Assembly: GCA_050084985.1 (NCBI GenBank)
Contig: JBITNC010000002.1
Location: 35,712,001-35,776,000, forward strand
From: Nageia nagi
Taxonomy: Eukaryota > Pinophyta
DNA length: 64,000 nt
Direction: 5' to 3'
Below the pieces are notes generated by a model. It did not search any database, had not been told where the DNA came from, and saw nothing but the letters and a program-made list of their open reading frames with translations. Both the position numbers and the translations under genes were made by a program. This document shows, piece after piece, positions 45,861 through 58,560 of the stretch. How positions within the stretch are numbered: position 1 is the first letter of the stretch; every line of letters starts with the position of its first letter.

Positions 45861-45936
45861 AATTGGATAAAAGAGAGATCCAAATGAAACTCCTTCAAAT
45901 GTGCACAAAATCTTGCCCTAGGGGAAAAAATCCTTT

Positions 45937-45954
45937 GAAATAGTAGGTTCACCA
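45937..45954 (-). other. candidate primer binding site of element D
   Basis: Four bases (TTTT) after the right LTR the minus strand reads TGGTGAACCTACTATTTC. TGG fits a tRNA CCA end; the tRNA is not assigned. Confidence 0.45.
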
Positions 45955-45957
45955 AAA

Positions 45958-46589
45958 TGTAGACTAAAAATAATGCATGAATAATATATTGAAGTACTAT
46001 TTTTCTACAATATAATATTGAAGCATGTATCAAAAATATGGCACTATATAAATATGATAAATGACATACCTTTGTCAGATATTCATTAATATGAAATAAC
46101 AAAGATCATACATTAAGCGTGATAACTCATTATAAGAAATGCACACTATTAACAACCTTAACAAAGTAGATTCATGTGCACAAATTGAAGTATGTAGAAC
46201 TAGATGAAGAGTATTATAGATAAAACTTTAAACATGATGACATACCATTCATAATACACACCATTAATGACCTAAAATATGAAGAATATAACCTTGCACA
46301 AAGAATAAAATATGATCATTACAACTAGGGCATAACAAATCCAATATTAATTGGTGGTGTCTAAAGACACTATTTCAGTTGTGGTGTATTCCTTGGACTT
46401 GCCTGCATATGGAATATTTTGCTTTGATCTTCTTTTATAGATGCATTTTTTCTTGAGATCTACAACTTTTACATTGATATTTGCTTATTACATTGCTTGT
46501 GGTGCACTTACACCCTTTTTATAATAATATTATTTAATTCAATAAATATGAATTATTAATTAATAATAAATCATATTTAGGCATCTACA
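45958..46589 (-). repeat. 5' LTR of element D
   Basis: 632 bp, the partner of 44648-45280, with the same TGTAGACTA..GCATCTACA ends on the plus strand. Confidence 0.88.
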
Positions 46590-46800
46590 TAGGGAACATA
46601 ATACATATGGGATAAAGGAGAAGAAAGTAGAATGAATATGAAAAAGGGACACATGATTTATCTTGTGTTTTTGTGATTTTTTTATTTTATGTTATTTTTA
46701 TTGTTGTTGTTGTTATATATATATAATTTTTATTTTTTATATTTATTTATTCATATTTTTTTGTTCTCTTGTATCATAAGACCTTTTAGATATAAAATAT

Positions 46801-48000
46801 ACATAGATGCAAAATATTGATGGATTCAACTTCCTAAATCCCTTCAAGATATTGTATTTTATAAGTACCTAAGCCATATTTATCTTTAACAATATATGAG
46901 GCCTATCCAATTTGTAGCAAAATTATCATATAAAATCAAGGTTGATTAGGGTTTTGTTAATTTTATTTAACACTAAATCAATTCCTACATACTCTCCATT
47001 AATCACTTTCTTATTATAAGCTTGACATATACAATCTTGGTATATGCAAAAATGTTCTATAACATTAATATGATGTTCATCAAGAAGGAGAAGTTGGTCA
47101 ATGCAAGCTTGGAGTGAAATTTTATCATCAATAAATCCTTACAAGGAGATACATAATGAGGTGATTTCAATCTCTAGGAGCATAATGGATTTAACACCAT
47201 AAACTAAGGAAAATAAAGTTACCCCAACTGGAGTATAAATGCTTATTTGATAAGCCGATAACACTAGTGGCATTTGCATATGTTAATCTCGATGAGATGT
47301 TGCAATAATTTTTTATAAAATGATGACAATGCTCTTGTTAATAGCCATATCTTGACCATTATATTATGTATAATAAGGCATGGAGAAGATTTGTTTGATA
47401 TGATATTTATCACATAACAATAATAGTTCCTTATTTTTAAAAGACAAACCATTATCAAAGATAATATTGGATGGAATGCCAAATCTACAAATTGTATTAT
47501 ACAAGATAAAGCATGCAATTTGTCCTATAGTAGACATTAAAGGTATAGCTTCAACCCAATTAATGAAATACTTAGTATCCATGAAAATGAATGTGTGTCC
47601 TTGATAATATAACAAAGTAATTTTATTGATTAGGTCTAGGCCCCATTATGAAAATGGCCATATGGCTTGAATAGGTTGTAGTGCTTGACATGGTGAATGT
47701 GTTAAGTTGGCATGTATCTCACACTTGATGCACTTATAAATATAATCACTACACCCATGTAAAGTAATCATTCAGCTATGGAGATTCCACTAAAGTGACC
47801 AACACATGGACCATCATGGGTATTGGGTAATACAACATTCACCTCAAGGAGTGTGATGCATTGAAGTAAAATATCATCATAGCCATGATGATATAAGATG
47901 TCCCCTAGAAGTGTATAACATGATGCTTTTTTTGTAAAGGTTCACCTTCCTATGGAAAAAAGGTTGAGAGGAAGGATGCCAAATTTTATATAATATATAA
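46801..48000 (-). pseudogene. gypsy-2 integrase remnant
   Basis: The C-terminal end near 46801-46920 reads SYIVKDKYGLGTYKIQYLEG, the GPY/F module with its first residues lost. The core at 47364-47615 has FINWVEAIPLMSTIGQIACF, ICRFGIPSNIIFDNGLSFKN and HIKQIFSMPYYT, parallel to gypsy-1 (IICRFGIPNQLIMDNGKNFK). The zinc region lies around 47700-47850. Stops and frameshifts are frequent. Confidence 0.82.
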
Positions 48001-48229
48001 TTTGCATGAACCAATGATTAATAGGCTTTGTATTTAGAAGAAATAGATCTAAACTATAAATGGGTTTACTTTAAAAAATATTCGATTATGTGAGAGTTTT
48101 AATGTGTATAATAGTTATATTTCTATAGGTATTTTGAGCAATAGGTGAACCGAGAGAAGCCATTATGTTGGAAAAATGATTTGTAGATCATGTAGAGGAT
48201 TATATGTTGTACCACTCAAATTGGGCTAA

Positions 48230-48640
48230 TAATTCCAAGGCTAATTTCTTGTAAAGTTACAAAACTTCATATTTACATTGAAATATTTATTTGACTTGGT
48301 TTATAATAACTAAAGAGCTATTGATGATATTAAGACACTTTATTTTCAAAGCAAGAGCTTTTTTTAAGTCCAAGGATGAGGGCCTCATATTCAACATTGT
48401 TATTAGGATAAGGAAAATTAAGTTTGAACAATAAGGGAATAGGTTCACCTTATGGTGTGGTAAACATGATTCTTGCACCTCCTCCTTTCTCACATTTTAA
48501 TCCATCAAAGAATAACATCAAATTAGGTTCATCATTGTGGTGAAAACATTATTCTGATTTAGATAAATTAAATATGGATGTATAAAGAAGCTCAATGGTT
48601 ATATACAATCATTAGGTAAAGAAGCATCAATGTGTTGATC
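48230..48640 (-). pseudogene. gypsy-2 second RNase H remnant
   Basis: FDGLKCEKGGGARIMFTTP, then NNNVEYEALILGLKKALALK and INSSLVIINQVK parallel the second RNase H of gypsy-1, again between native RNase H and integrase. The third acidic position (GDS in gypsy-1) reads NSS. Confidence 0.8.
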
Positions 48641-49880
48641 TACAATAATTTGACCTGTAATGGATTTTTGGCTAATGACTTCAATATCAAATTTAGTAAA
48701 AATCATAATCCATTTAAAGGTTCTTGAGTTATTGTAAGTTTGATGCATCATATATCATAGAGGATCATTCTTGGCAATAACATACATGATAATATGATTG
48801 AGCATGTGATGTTGTAGTTTCTTTATGGAAAATACTACAACAAGATAAAACTTCTCCAAGTAAACATAATGATTTTTGTGATTGAATAAGCTTCAACTAT
48901 GATAGATAGTTTGCTCTTGCTTAGCTTCATTCTTTTGAGCAATCATGATACCCAAGGAAGAATTTGTGGTAGATATATATAAATAAAAAGGCATCCCAAG
49001 TCTAGGTGGGATTAAAATTGGTGGGGAAGTAGGATATTACTTTATGCACTCAAATACCTCTTGAAAATTAATATTCCAATCAAAGGTGAGAATATTATTA
49101 AAAGTTTTATATTTATCTAACAATTGAGTGATAAATTAATGAATCACTTGTATATTTCCTTGTAGAATTTGTAGTTATTTATGTATAAAAGGAGGGTTAA
49201 TATCCCTAATATATTTGACTCTATTTGGGTTTATCTTGTTACCTCATTTGGAAACTATGAACCCTAAGATTTTACTTGATGTCACACCAAAAACACACTT
49301 CTTGGGATTAAGCCTAACATTATTCTCTAACAACTTATCAAATATTTTTTTTTCAAAATATCAAAATTTTGCTCACAAGTTTTGGATTTTACCACTAAAT
49401 CATGTACATAGTATTCCATAATATCATGCATGTAATTATGGAAGATGTAATTCATGGCCCTTTTATATGTGGCACCAAAATTTCTAAGACCAAAGGGCAT
49501 GAATTTCTAGCAAAATATCCCCTAGGGTGTGGTAAAGGCAATTTTATGTTGATATTGGGGTGCAATATTGATTTGATTATACCCCAAAAAATCATCCATT
49601 AAGGATAACATTTCATAAGCTATAGTAGAACCAACAAGTTGATCTATGTTTGGTAATGTGAAATTGTCCTTAGGAAAAGCTTTGTTAAGATCATGAAAGT
49701 TACTCCACACATGAATCTTCCCATTAGGTTTAGTGATAGAAACCATATTGGATATCCATTGAGGATAATATATAATTTGAATAAACCTACATCTAACAAC
49801 TTTTAGAATTCTTCCTTGAACATTAAGGTTGTTGTAGGATGCATTTTTTTCAATTTTTTCTTGTGAGGCTTAGCATTGGG
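48641..49880 (-). pseudogene. gypsy-2 RT and native RNase H remnant
   Basis: Conserved pieces on the minus strand include KMHPTTTLMFKEEF, VSITKPNGKIHVWSNFHDLN, KAFPKDNFTLPNIDQLVGST, YNQINIAPQYQHKIAFTTP and, in the RNase H part, LMVYVIAKNDPL*YMMHQTY. The layout matches gypsy-1 at about 26 kb, with heavier decay and several frame changes. Confidence 0.82.
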
Positions 49881-52550
49881 ATTGAAAGTAAGGGTATGTA
49901 TAATAAGATTATGATGAAGGCCAATCATGTATTTATAGAACCAAGAAAACACCTTTTTGTATGATTTTGGGATGTGTATGAGGAATACATTTTCCTCCTT
50001 AGTCTAAGTTATGCCTATTGGCATGATTTAAAGGTTATTTAGATTTATGGAAAGATTGACTTTTAAAGTTTATTCGATCAATATGTGGAACTTATCCTCT
50101 AATTGATGTGAAATAGGGATGAAATATCTCCTTTATGTGTCTAGTGTAGGTGAAGATTCATCATCATATGATCCTTCCACTTAATAGATGAGAAATGTAT
50201 AGATGGGAAAGGAAGAATAGTGAATTTATCTACATGATTCAAAACCTAAGGAATAGGAAATAAATCAAATGAATTTGGATTAGGTGGTATTTGACTAAAG
50301 TTTATGATAGCTAGATTTAGAGGAAGAGCACATATATAATCTTCTTTTGAATGAAGATGAGTGAATAAGTCCACATAGTCCATGATGCTCAAGCTAATAC
50401 ACGTACAAAAAGCAAAATAACTATTATAAAAAGTATATCTATTTACATAAGCATAAATATACACATGAAATTGGAAGTAAATTGCATAAAAAACAACATA
50501 TACATGTAGTGAATCATAATGGTGGACGAGAATACAAGTGATAATGAAAAAGGAGGAAGAAGAATTGAAAAAATAAAAGAGGAAGAAGTAGAAGTGGAAG
50601 AAATAGAAGAATATGAAAAAGATTATGTTGATGAAAATAAATGAAAAGAATAGATAGATTTAGGTGGAAAGTAATGGGTAGGAATGTACATAGGGATTTG
50701 TGGGACTACCAATGTTACTAGATGAGTAGGTGGAGTAGAAATGTATGAAGTTGATGGTGGGTTATGCTCATGAAGGTCATGGGAAATGACACATGATGTA
50801 GCCACATGAGGAGTAGAAATGGGTTGAGATAGAGGAGAAGAATAAGAAGAAGAATATGATGAAGAATAATAATATGATAATGATAATGAAGGAGATGGAG
50901 ATAAAGGAGGAGAAGAAAGGAAAAAAGGATTAAAGGACATGGTCAATGGACTAGAGAAGGAATGATGGGGTGTGGCTTAGAAAGAGCCAAATATGTGAGT
51001 ACTGTGCAATAGTGAACAATGTGTGTAATGAATTTTAAATCATTTTGGGGAAAATGTTCTATTTGACTTGGTTCATCCTTTGAAGTGTCAAATTCATTGG
51101 TAAGAGAAGAAATATTATCTTTGATATCATCATAAGAGGAATCAATATGCTTAATATGAATCATGCAAATATCTATATACATAAAATGAGGGGAAGGGGA
51201 TTCACTTGTACTAGTAAGTGAGCCATTATTACAATCATCGCTATTCCAATGAAAATTTTCACTATTTTCTAAAGCATTGAAGGTAATATCTTCTATGAGT
51301 TCCCTAATAGTGATAAAAGATTGTTCTTGATTTTAGCCTAGGTCTACTTTATCTTTGGGAAAGCAAAAGGGGATATATAACACTCATAAAGACCCTTACT
51401 CATAACATCCTAATCCATGAGCTTGTCATTGAAATTGTTATAAAAAATGTAGAATATAGGTCAGATTTGACAAGTGACTCATGGATCCTTCAAAAGATCC
51501 TTTAAGTGAAATTGTGTGTGGTAAAATAATGGGTAAATCAACACCAACATAAATATATGAGATAGAGTGATGAAATGATTCCAAATAATATATACTACCT
51601 ATGATTACCTTAGTTGTATGGGAATGATTAAATTCCTAAATAATTAGCATAATACAAAGTGGGAAATGTACATTATGAACAACATATTCTCCTATATTTA
51701 AAGTAGAAATTTGGGTAAACATGTAAGATGGGTCCATAGAAATAGATCATGAAGAAGAAGTGAGATTGGTAGAGGGGAATAAAATAAATAAAGTAGAAAT
51801 AGAGGAAGAAGAAGAAGGTAGTAGAGAATAAGGAGAAGAAGAATGAGGAAGGAAAAAAATAACCAAAGATAAGATAATGGGATCAGAAGAAGTGGTGTAC
51901 TAAATTAGAGGTTGTTCCTAGGCATGCTTTGTTATACAAGTAAGAGATACTGATCGAGTTGGGAGAGGAAAGGGAATGGATGAAGAAGAGGTAGTATATG
52001 AAGATAGAGAATAGTAGAATCAAGAGAGGAAGAAGAAGATGAAGTCATGCAAGGAAAAGATGAAAATATTAAATAAGGTATAGAAGGAACTTGTGATAGA
52101 ATATGAAATGGAGGAGGGAGTGGGGACATAGATTGGGATGTACATTATATATAACATGGAGGGGATAGGAGTGGTGTTAGGAAGGGTTGTGTAGGAGGAA
52201 ATGATAATTATGATACTAGAATTTGATGGCAAACTATAGGAGGTGGATACATGATGGGATATGGCTTGAAAATGGTTGTGATAAAGGATATGATGGGCAA
52301 AGCATTTTGGGTATGCAAAGATCAAAAGAAGGTGTGGACATAAATGGAAATAGAGGTGTACATGAAGGAAATGGCATGGGAGATATAGTGGATAGATGTA
52401 GGTAAGGATTATATGAATGAACAAGTGTAAGAGGTATATATTGAGCTTGAAAAACATTATAATGACTAAACATATTATCATCAATAATAATTGTATTCTT
52501 TCATAGTTGCACTCTAATTTGGGGTAACACACTATCATTCTTTTATTCTT
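49881..52550 (-). pseudogene. gypsy-2 region upstream of RT, low complexity
   Basis: Just before RT the minus strand reads IPKSYKKVFSWFYKYMIGLH, the usual lead-in. Further upstream the translation is Pro/Ser/His-rich and the plus strand is rich in GAAGAA. A frame at 51182-50943 gives DDIKDNISSLTNEFDTSKDE, similar in composition to the acidic linker of gypsy-1. Neither protease nor capsid is recognised. Confidence 0.45.
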
Positions 52551-54180
52551 TCATTTTTTCAAAAAATTCTTTCTATTCCAACTTCCCTCCCTTTCACATA
52601 TAATTTGATTCTTCTATTAGTCTTAAGTTTGAATAATTATGGGTGTTGTTAACATTCAACTATTGTATATATAAGTCTTGGTCTTTCATATTTTACCTTA
52701 TAAATTTTTAGTCAAAGTCTAGTAGGTGTTACAATAACTCCTAAGGGGATAAACCTTAAGTCATGTTAACAATCAAAAGAGCTAGGAATTGTATGTATAG
52801 AAGAGTCATGTGTAGAATTTGTTGTAAATACATTTCCAGGAGTTGTTATAAATACATGTTCAAAGTTGTTGTAAAAGCGGGTCCAAGTTATGTCCAAATA
52901 GTCAGTGGGAGATGCCTAAAAGTAAATAGAACCCATTGATTTTCAATAGTGACATCACCATTTTTGGCTAAAATAGCAAGTTCTAAAATAAGTAATGGCA
53001 GGTGAAAATTCATGAAAATGTAAATAGAACCTATTGATTTTCAACAATGAAATTACCATTTTTGGCTAAAATCAATGAGTCCCAAAACAAGTAATGGTGG
53101 GTGAAGATTCATGAAGATACCAAATAATGCCTATTGATTTTGAGAAATGATGTTAGAACTTCTAGCCAAAATTAGTAGGTACTAAGGAGAGCCATATCAT
53201 CAACAAAGCCTAGAGAAAAGAAATGAAACCCACCAGACTAAGGTGAGAGTAATGGGTAAGAAGTAGCAACCAATTCCACTTGATCTTAAGTGTTAGATCC
53301 CTAAGGCCCTATTAATGTGTCAACTTACAATGAATTCCACATAAAAAGTGGCAATTTATTCTTAAACTAACTTGTTATATTATTCATCCCCCATTAATCT
53401 ATTTGATCAAAACTATAGTATCGATCATCAATGGTTGTAGATAAGTAGATGACTACCAATAAAGCATAGTGCTAGATTGTGCCCATTAAATTGCAGATGA
53501 ATACTTCTTTAATTAGCTTTAGTACCATATTCAATCAACTATAGGACCAAAGTAAGAATAGTTAATGACATGTTAGGAAGATTATGGCTCAATGGATATG
53601 ACTATTCAAAACTTGCAAATTTCCAAATAGTCATGCTATTTTTTACTTATTCACTATGTAATCTAACATAGGTGTAATATTTATTATAAATAGTTTTCTT
53701 CACCAACTTCAAGTAAGATGAGTAATTATATATATTTATGATAGATAAAACCTATTAGGGCATGTAAATGTATAAATGGTAGACTGCTAGTAATCAATAT
53801 GGTCAAATATTCTAGCAAATTTGCCTAGGTTTATAAGGTGCTTTCATACATGATAATACAAATAGATAATGCTTTATCCTCTTGAAATAAGTGGTTTTTT
53901 ATTGCTTATATGAATATTATGTATGGAATGTTGTCTTAAGTTGTAGCTATGTATTGTGATTGCAAGACCCCAAGGGTAAGATAACACGCTATTCTTATTC
54001 TTGGCTATAGATTATTGCCTATACTGTAATGCCCAAACTGTGTAGTTCTCATTTAAATTTTTTAGTTTAATGTGTTTATCTCTTTCCAGTAACTCTCTAC
54101 CTTTTATCTCTTTCTTATTACTTTAAACCTTTACAATAGATATGAATCAACCTATAACCAAATATTGAGCAAAAAACCAA
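52551..54180. other. spacer before gypsy-3; possible LTR or leader
   Basis: No coding signal. It holds a 98-100 bp tandem repeat. It should contain the gypsy-3 leader and perhaps its 5' LTR, but I could not define LTR ends or a primer site. Confidence 0.35.
52922..53195. repeat. 98-100 bp tandem repeat, about 2.7 copies
   Basis: Units begin at 52922, 53020 and about 53120 and share YCTATTGATTTTCAA, CCATTTTTGGCTAAAAT and AAGTAATGG followed by ATTCATGAAAAT-like sequence. The third copy is the most diverged. Confidence 0.85.
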
Positions 54181-54739
54181 CATGAGCGCATTCCCACCAC
54201 CTTCTGCTCTTTCAAGAAACCTAATGTTGCAGGTAATGTAGAACTCAACTAGAACAAAACCTTTGAGGTTACATTATACTGATTAATAGTAGAAACTTCC
54301 ATTTTTGGCATGCTTGGTGGAATGTGAACTAAAATTCCATATTTAGCAAATGTAAATAGGCTAGATAGCCTTATCTAGTGTGCTATCAATTAGATTCTTC
54401 AAATTTATAAGGTTCTTTTGATCTTATTGGTGACTCTACTATCAACCAGTTAGTATTTTGCACTCCAGAACATAGAGTTACTAGAAGTAGTACCAAAAAT
54501 TTCCTTATATAGCCTAGGTTTTAAGAGCTATTAGTTTCTAATAGGAGGACTAAGTAAAAGATTCCCTTATATATCCTTTAAGGGTGATCCCACTATTAGT
54601 TGTATTTGATTCAACCCTAGAAAATCTTTCACCTGATACCAATACTTCAAGCATGGCTCAACCAACCGATTTTATTACTTAGAATAATGGTCATCCTTTG
54701 GTTGTTGCTGCTAACTCCCTACTATATGTCAAGCAACAT

Positions 54740-55100
54740 TCAAAGTTTTGCCTAAGTATGATGGGTCTGGTAAAACACTGTATGAACATTATTAATATGT
54801 ATCTTTGTTCCTTCAAGATTTGATATCATTGATGACTAGGTTATTATCACACTCTTTTGAAGGTAAAGTAGCTGAATGGTTCAAAACTTCCACACCCCAA
54901 TCTATAAATTCATGGAGAGAGTTATGTAAGGATTTAATTAAAAGATTTGCTATAGATGGTGATGATAGTACATTACTTAGCCTTATAGCATGCATCAAAA
55001 GACATCCTCATGAGTCTATTGATGATTTTAATATCAAATTTAAGAGAATATGGAAATCTAATCTAGTAAGAATTAGACCAATAAGTACATAAACTCTGAT
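54740..55100 (+). pseudogene. gypsy-3 gag capsid remnant
   Basis: LPKYDGSGKTLYEHY at about 54750 is followed by the open frame 54805-55092: LLSHSFEGKVAEWFKTSTPQ, SINSWRELCKDLIKRFAID and HESIDDFNIKFKRIWKS. This matches the retrotransposon Gag family (A-x-x-W-F and F..RF motifs). The N-terminal part from about 54181 is too decayed to call, and no zinc finger was found downstream. Confidence 0.85.
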
Positions 55101-56245
55101 ATATTATAGGAAGGCCTTTCTCTCATACCTTAATATGCTCATTGTTATGTTAGGAGATACCTTCTTAGATGTTTAATAGATAGCAAAAACTTCTGAACAT
55201 ATCTTGGTATCATTTGGAAAGATGCAACTTAGAACCATTATGCCATTATTTCCTAATTTACCTCCTTTACAACTCCCACAAATTGCTCATCCTAGAGTTT
55301 TAGCCTTACCACTTTCTCTCAAACCTATCATCCAAAATTAGATACTAGCATTACCTGCTCCTGCATCAACTAGTACTAGTATTGATCTTAAATCTTAAGA
55401 AGAGGAAAGAATAAGGCAATTAGAGGTAACTATTAGGAACCTTACTAATAATCTCACTTTGCAAGAAAGGTAGAATTAAACTTTCAATTATAGAAGATAT
55501 GATAACTAGTATTAACCCAGATTCCATCCCAAGATGAACCAGATAAAATAATCAAGTGTCTCTAAAATAATTAAAAATGCTATTATGATGATTTCTATAG
55601 AAAGTGATGCTTTTAGCATTATAAAATGGTGTTCCCCATGTTTAGCTTCTCATTTTTCAAACTCATGTGTTATTTATTAACATTAGTATTTGGGATTACA
55701 TTTAGACTAGATGGTGGAACTTACATCAGATCTTATTGTTGATCTCACCATGATAAATTTTAAGCTTTTGGGATATGCTAGAGAATAATCCAATTGTATT
55801 CAAACTAGAGCTTCCTCCTCAATGGCTCTTAATAACCCTAAAATACTCAGTAAAATTGAGTATCTATTCTATTACAACCAAAATTGAAGAAAGCCAAGGC
55901 TCCTTTAGGTTATCCACAAAATCAATAAGATTAATTCTTGGCACATCTAGGTAGTGTTTCTCAGAATCTAGGTACTAATGTTCTTGCTAAAACAAACCCT
56001 ATTATGGCCAGAAAAGAAGTCCTGAAGAAGGAGATACCTAATGCATTGAGGTATTCTTTTATTATAGATTATCATAAAGAAAAAGCCACTCAATAATTCA
56101 AAACACATCAACAAATAGAATCAAATAATCTCATCCCATATATTCCATATTATATTATGGAAGAACTAAAGAAAAATCCTTCTAAGATGACTATGTTTGA
56201 TGCATTAAAGATACCAAGTCAATTAGATATTTTGAGCAAGAATAT

Positions 56246-56578
56246 TTGAAACTAAAGAACAATAAGAAAAGGGTAAATGAAATAAATGTCATCTTTGCAA
56301 TATTTGATAATGTTCCTCTAGCTCCCGTAGGTATAAGGAAACCCCCACCATTCTATCTATCCCTAAGATTAGAAGGTTGGGTAGTAAATAATTGTATGAT
56401 AGATACTAAAGCTACAATAACTATAATTCCTAAAGTTGTTGCAAATGAAATGAAGTTTTACATTACAAGATGTATTGATGATGTCATACAATTAGATTCT
56501 TCCTCTATAGATGTCATTGGTAGTGTTAAAAGAGTCCTAATAACCTTGAATGCACTTCCTGACATTTATTTTATTTAA
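56246..56578 (+). pseudogene. gypsy-3 aspartic protease remnant
   Basis: LRLEGWVVNNCMIDTKATIT followed by IIPKVVANEMKFYITR fits a Ty3 protease, with D-T-K where D-T-G is needed, so the active site is mutated. The upstream KRVNEINVIFAIFDN piece belongs to the linker. Confidence 0.75.
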
Positions 56579-56929
56579 GATATCATTGTGGTTGATCTTC
56601 CACCTCTATTTGGAATATGTCTATCCAAATAATTCACTGCTAAATTGGAAGAATATTTAGCTTTAGACTATACTCATCTCTTACTTCTCTTCTAAAATGA
56701 ACAAGTAAAAATTCTCAATGAGAGCACCAAAATTTTTCATCTTAAAAAGATCATAGAACAAAACTATTTGAATGGACCCCAACCTATGGAAATATCTGAA
56801 AGTTATACACTTAGAGAATCACTCATAACAACTAAAGTTATTTCAACAAATGATTCAAATTATCAGGTCATAGATGCTACCATGGGTAATTATTATTTAT
56901 ATAAAGATGCCCAACAAATCTTGATCATA

Positions 56930-57350
56930 GCTAAAAAGGAGAATGAGATATGGATGATGTACTTTGATGGATCCAAATGTAAGCATGGATGTGAAGCTAG
57001 AGTTGTGTTCAAATACCTAGAAGGACATATGAAAATATTCTCCTTTAGATTCACTTGGATTTGTACAAATAATAATATTGAGTATAAAGTTTATTTAGTG
57101 TTATCTAAAGTGATCAATATAGGTATCAGATGTCTAATTATCCATGGTGATTTAGAATCTGTCATAAAGTAAGTCAAAAATTAGATTAGTGCAAAACATC
57201 ATTATTTAAAGACTTATAGGAATAGAGTTTGGTATTTATTAGAGTCATTATTAGCTATCAATTTTATATCTATTCCTAGAAGATACAACTAAATAGCTAA
57301 TGCACTTGCTAGTAAAGGGGCATGTTATAACCTTGTTCATTATAAAAAAG
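56930..57350 (+). pseudogene. gypsy-3 RNase HI-like domain upstream of RT
   Basis: EIWMMYFDGSKCKHGCEARV supplies the first Asp, TNNNIEYKVYLVLSKVINIG the Glu, and CLIIHGDLESVIK the second Asp. Beyond a stop, SIPRRYN*IANALASKG aligns with the end that reads NRFADAMA in gypsy-1, with Asn for the last Asp. The domain lies about 600 bp before RT. I recall the same placement from other plant Tat-group polyproteins, so it is probably a lineage trait. Confidence 0.82.
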
Positions 57351-57436
57351 GAACTCTTGGGGTCAAAGTTCAATGTAGGCATTTAGTACCTGATGTTGCA
57401 AATTTTTGGCAAGTATTTGATTTCAATGAACATATA

Positions 57437-57780
57437 ATGAACTTCTTATTGGATGAAAAAGTAGCCCACACTTTTTCTATTAAGGAATTACCTAACTGCT
57501 TTCAAGAATCAAATGTTATTCAACTCAAAAACAATGTTATACCAAAAGGATTCCTCTCTTTTAAAAGACTATTTGATTTAGAAGATGTCCAGAAAGCTAA
57601 ATCCTTGCCCACTCATAAGGAGTTTTATGTTGAGATGGAAAGATAATGTCATAGATATATAAGCATAGGTTCAAAGTGTTCTAATGAAGAAAAAGTTGTT
57701 GTATCTCAAATTTATCATGAGTTCTCCAAAGCAATTACCTAGACTTATGATGATCTTAAGATACATGATAAGAGTATCAT
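57437..57780 (+). pseudogene. gypsy-3 linker before RT
   Basis: The open piece 57437-57646 includes NNVIPKGFLSFKRLFDLEDV, followed by VSQIYHEFSKAIT*TYDDLK, the usual lead-in of this lineage to the RT. No catalytic motif. Confidence 0.7.
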
Positions 57781-58560
57781 CCAACACATAATTGTGCTTG
57801 AACCAAATTCCAAACCATACATGCAAAAACAAAGACCAATTAACTCAAAAATACAAGAAGGCATGAAATAAGAATTAATCAAGCTACTTTATTCAAAAAT
57901 CATTTATCTCATAAAGCATTCTTATTGGGTTGCAAATCTAGTTCTTGTTAGAAAAAAGAGTAGTAAAATTAGATTCTATGTTGATTTTAGAAATTTATAT
58001 CAAGTGTCTCTAAAGATAATTATCCTCTACCACCTATGGAATAGATCTTACATACAATAGCTAGAGCTTGCTATTTTTCAATGATTAATGGCTACTCAAG
58101 ATTTAACCAAATTTGGGTCAAAGATGAAGATCAATACAAAATTGCATTTACAACTAAATGGAGAACATTTGCTTTTTAAATAATGCCTTTTGATCTTTCT
58201 AATGTGGGAGCTACTTTTCAAAGAGCCATAGATCATGCATTTGATAACCTAATAAATAAGATTATCTTAGTCTATCTGGATGATAGTATAGTATTCTCTA
58301 AGAGTAGAAAGGATCATTTGGAACATCTCAAATAAGTTTTTGAAAAATGCATGGAATTTGGCATTTCAATTAATAAAAAAATCTATTTTTATGGTTAACC
58401 AAGGAATATTACTTAGCCACATTATCTCATAGGAAGGATTAGCAATTGATTCAGATAGAGTGAAAGCTATTGAAACATTACCACTCCCCTTTAACAAGAA
58501 AGCCTTGCAATCATTCCTCAGTCAGATCAATTTTGTTAGAAAATTTATTAATGATTTTTC
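57781..58560 (+). pseudogene. gypsy-3 reverse transcriptase remnant
   Basis: VANLVLVRKKSSKIRFYVDF, FSMINGYSRFNQIWVKDEDQ, MPFDLSNVGATFQRAIDHAF and IILVYLDDSIVFSKSRKDHL (catalytic YLDD intact) are readable in changing frames. KKALQSFLSQINFVRKFINDF marks the connection (its last residue shared with the next piece). At least two frameshifts and several stops. Confidence 0.88.

Larger units (their letters stand above)
44648..46589 (-). mobile_element. element D, 1.9 kb LTR-flanked mini-element
   Basis: Two direct LTR copies (44648-45280 and 45958-46589) enclose only 677 bp. The minus strand has a stem-loop and polypurine tract beside the left LTR and a TGGTGAACC primer-site candidate beside the right LTR. 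No gag or pol is present. It fits a non-autonomous TRIM-like element or an internally deleted gypsy element. Flanks CAAGG and TAGGG agree at 3 of 5 positions, so a target duplication is only suggested. It sits just 3' of the gypsy-2 integrase. Confidence 0.8.
36176..52550 (-). mobile_element. gypsy-2, old Tat-like element (right limit uncertain)
   Basis: On the minus strand, from right to left: Pro/Ser-rich degraded sequence, RT, RNase H, second RNase H and integrase (ending near 46801). After that come the inserted element D, AT-rich non-coding DNA, an antisense PMD gene (about 37950-39500), and a stem-loop with polypurine tract at 36176-36223. The order copies gypsy-1, except that ORF3 is not found. 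Decay is much heavier. No gag is recognised; it may have been lost near 52.5 kb. Confidence 0.65.

Noticed and set aside
52020-52538. 172-codon minus-strand frame rich in His, Tyr, Pro and Ile
   Set aside because: Low-complexity composition opposite a purine-rich strand; no motif, and the parallel frame reads equally open.
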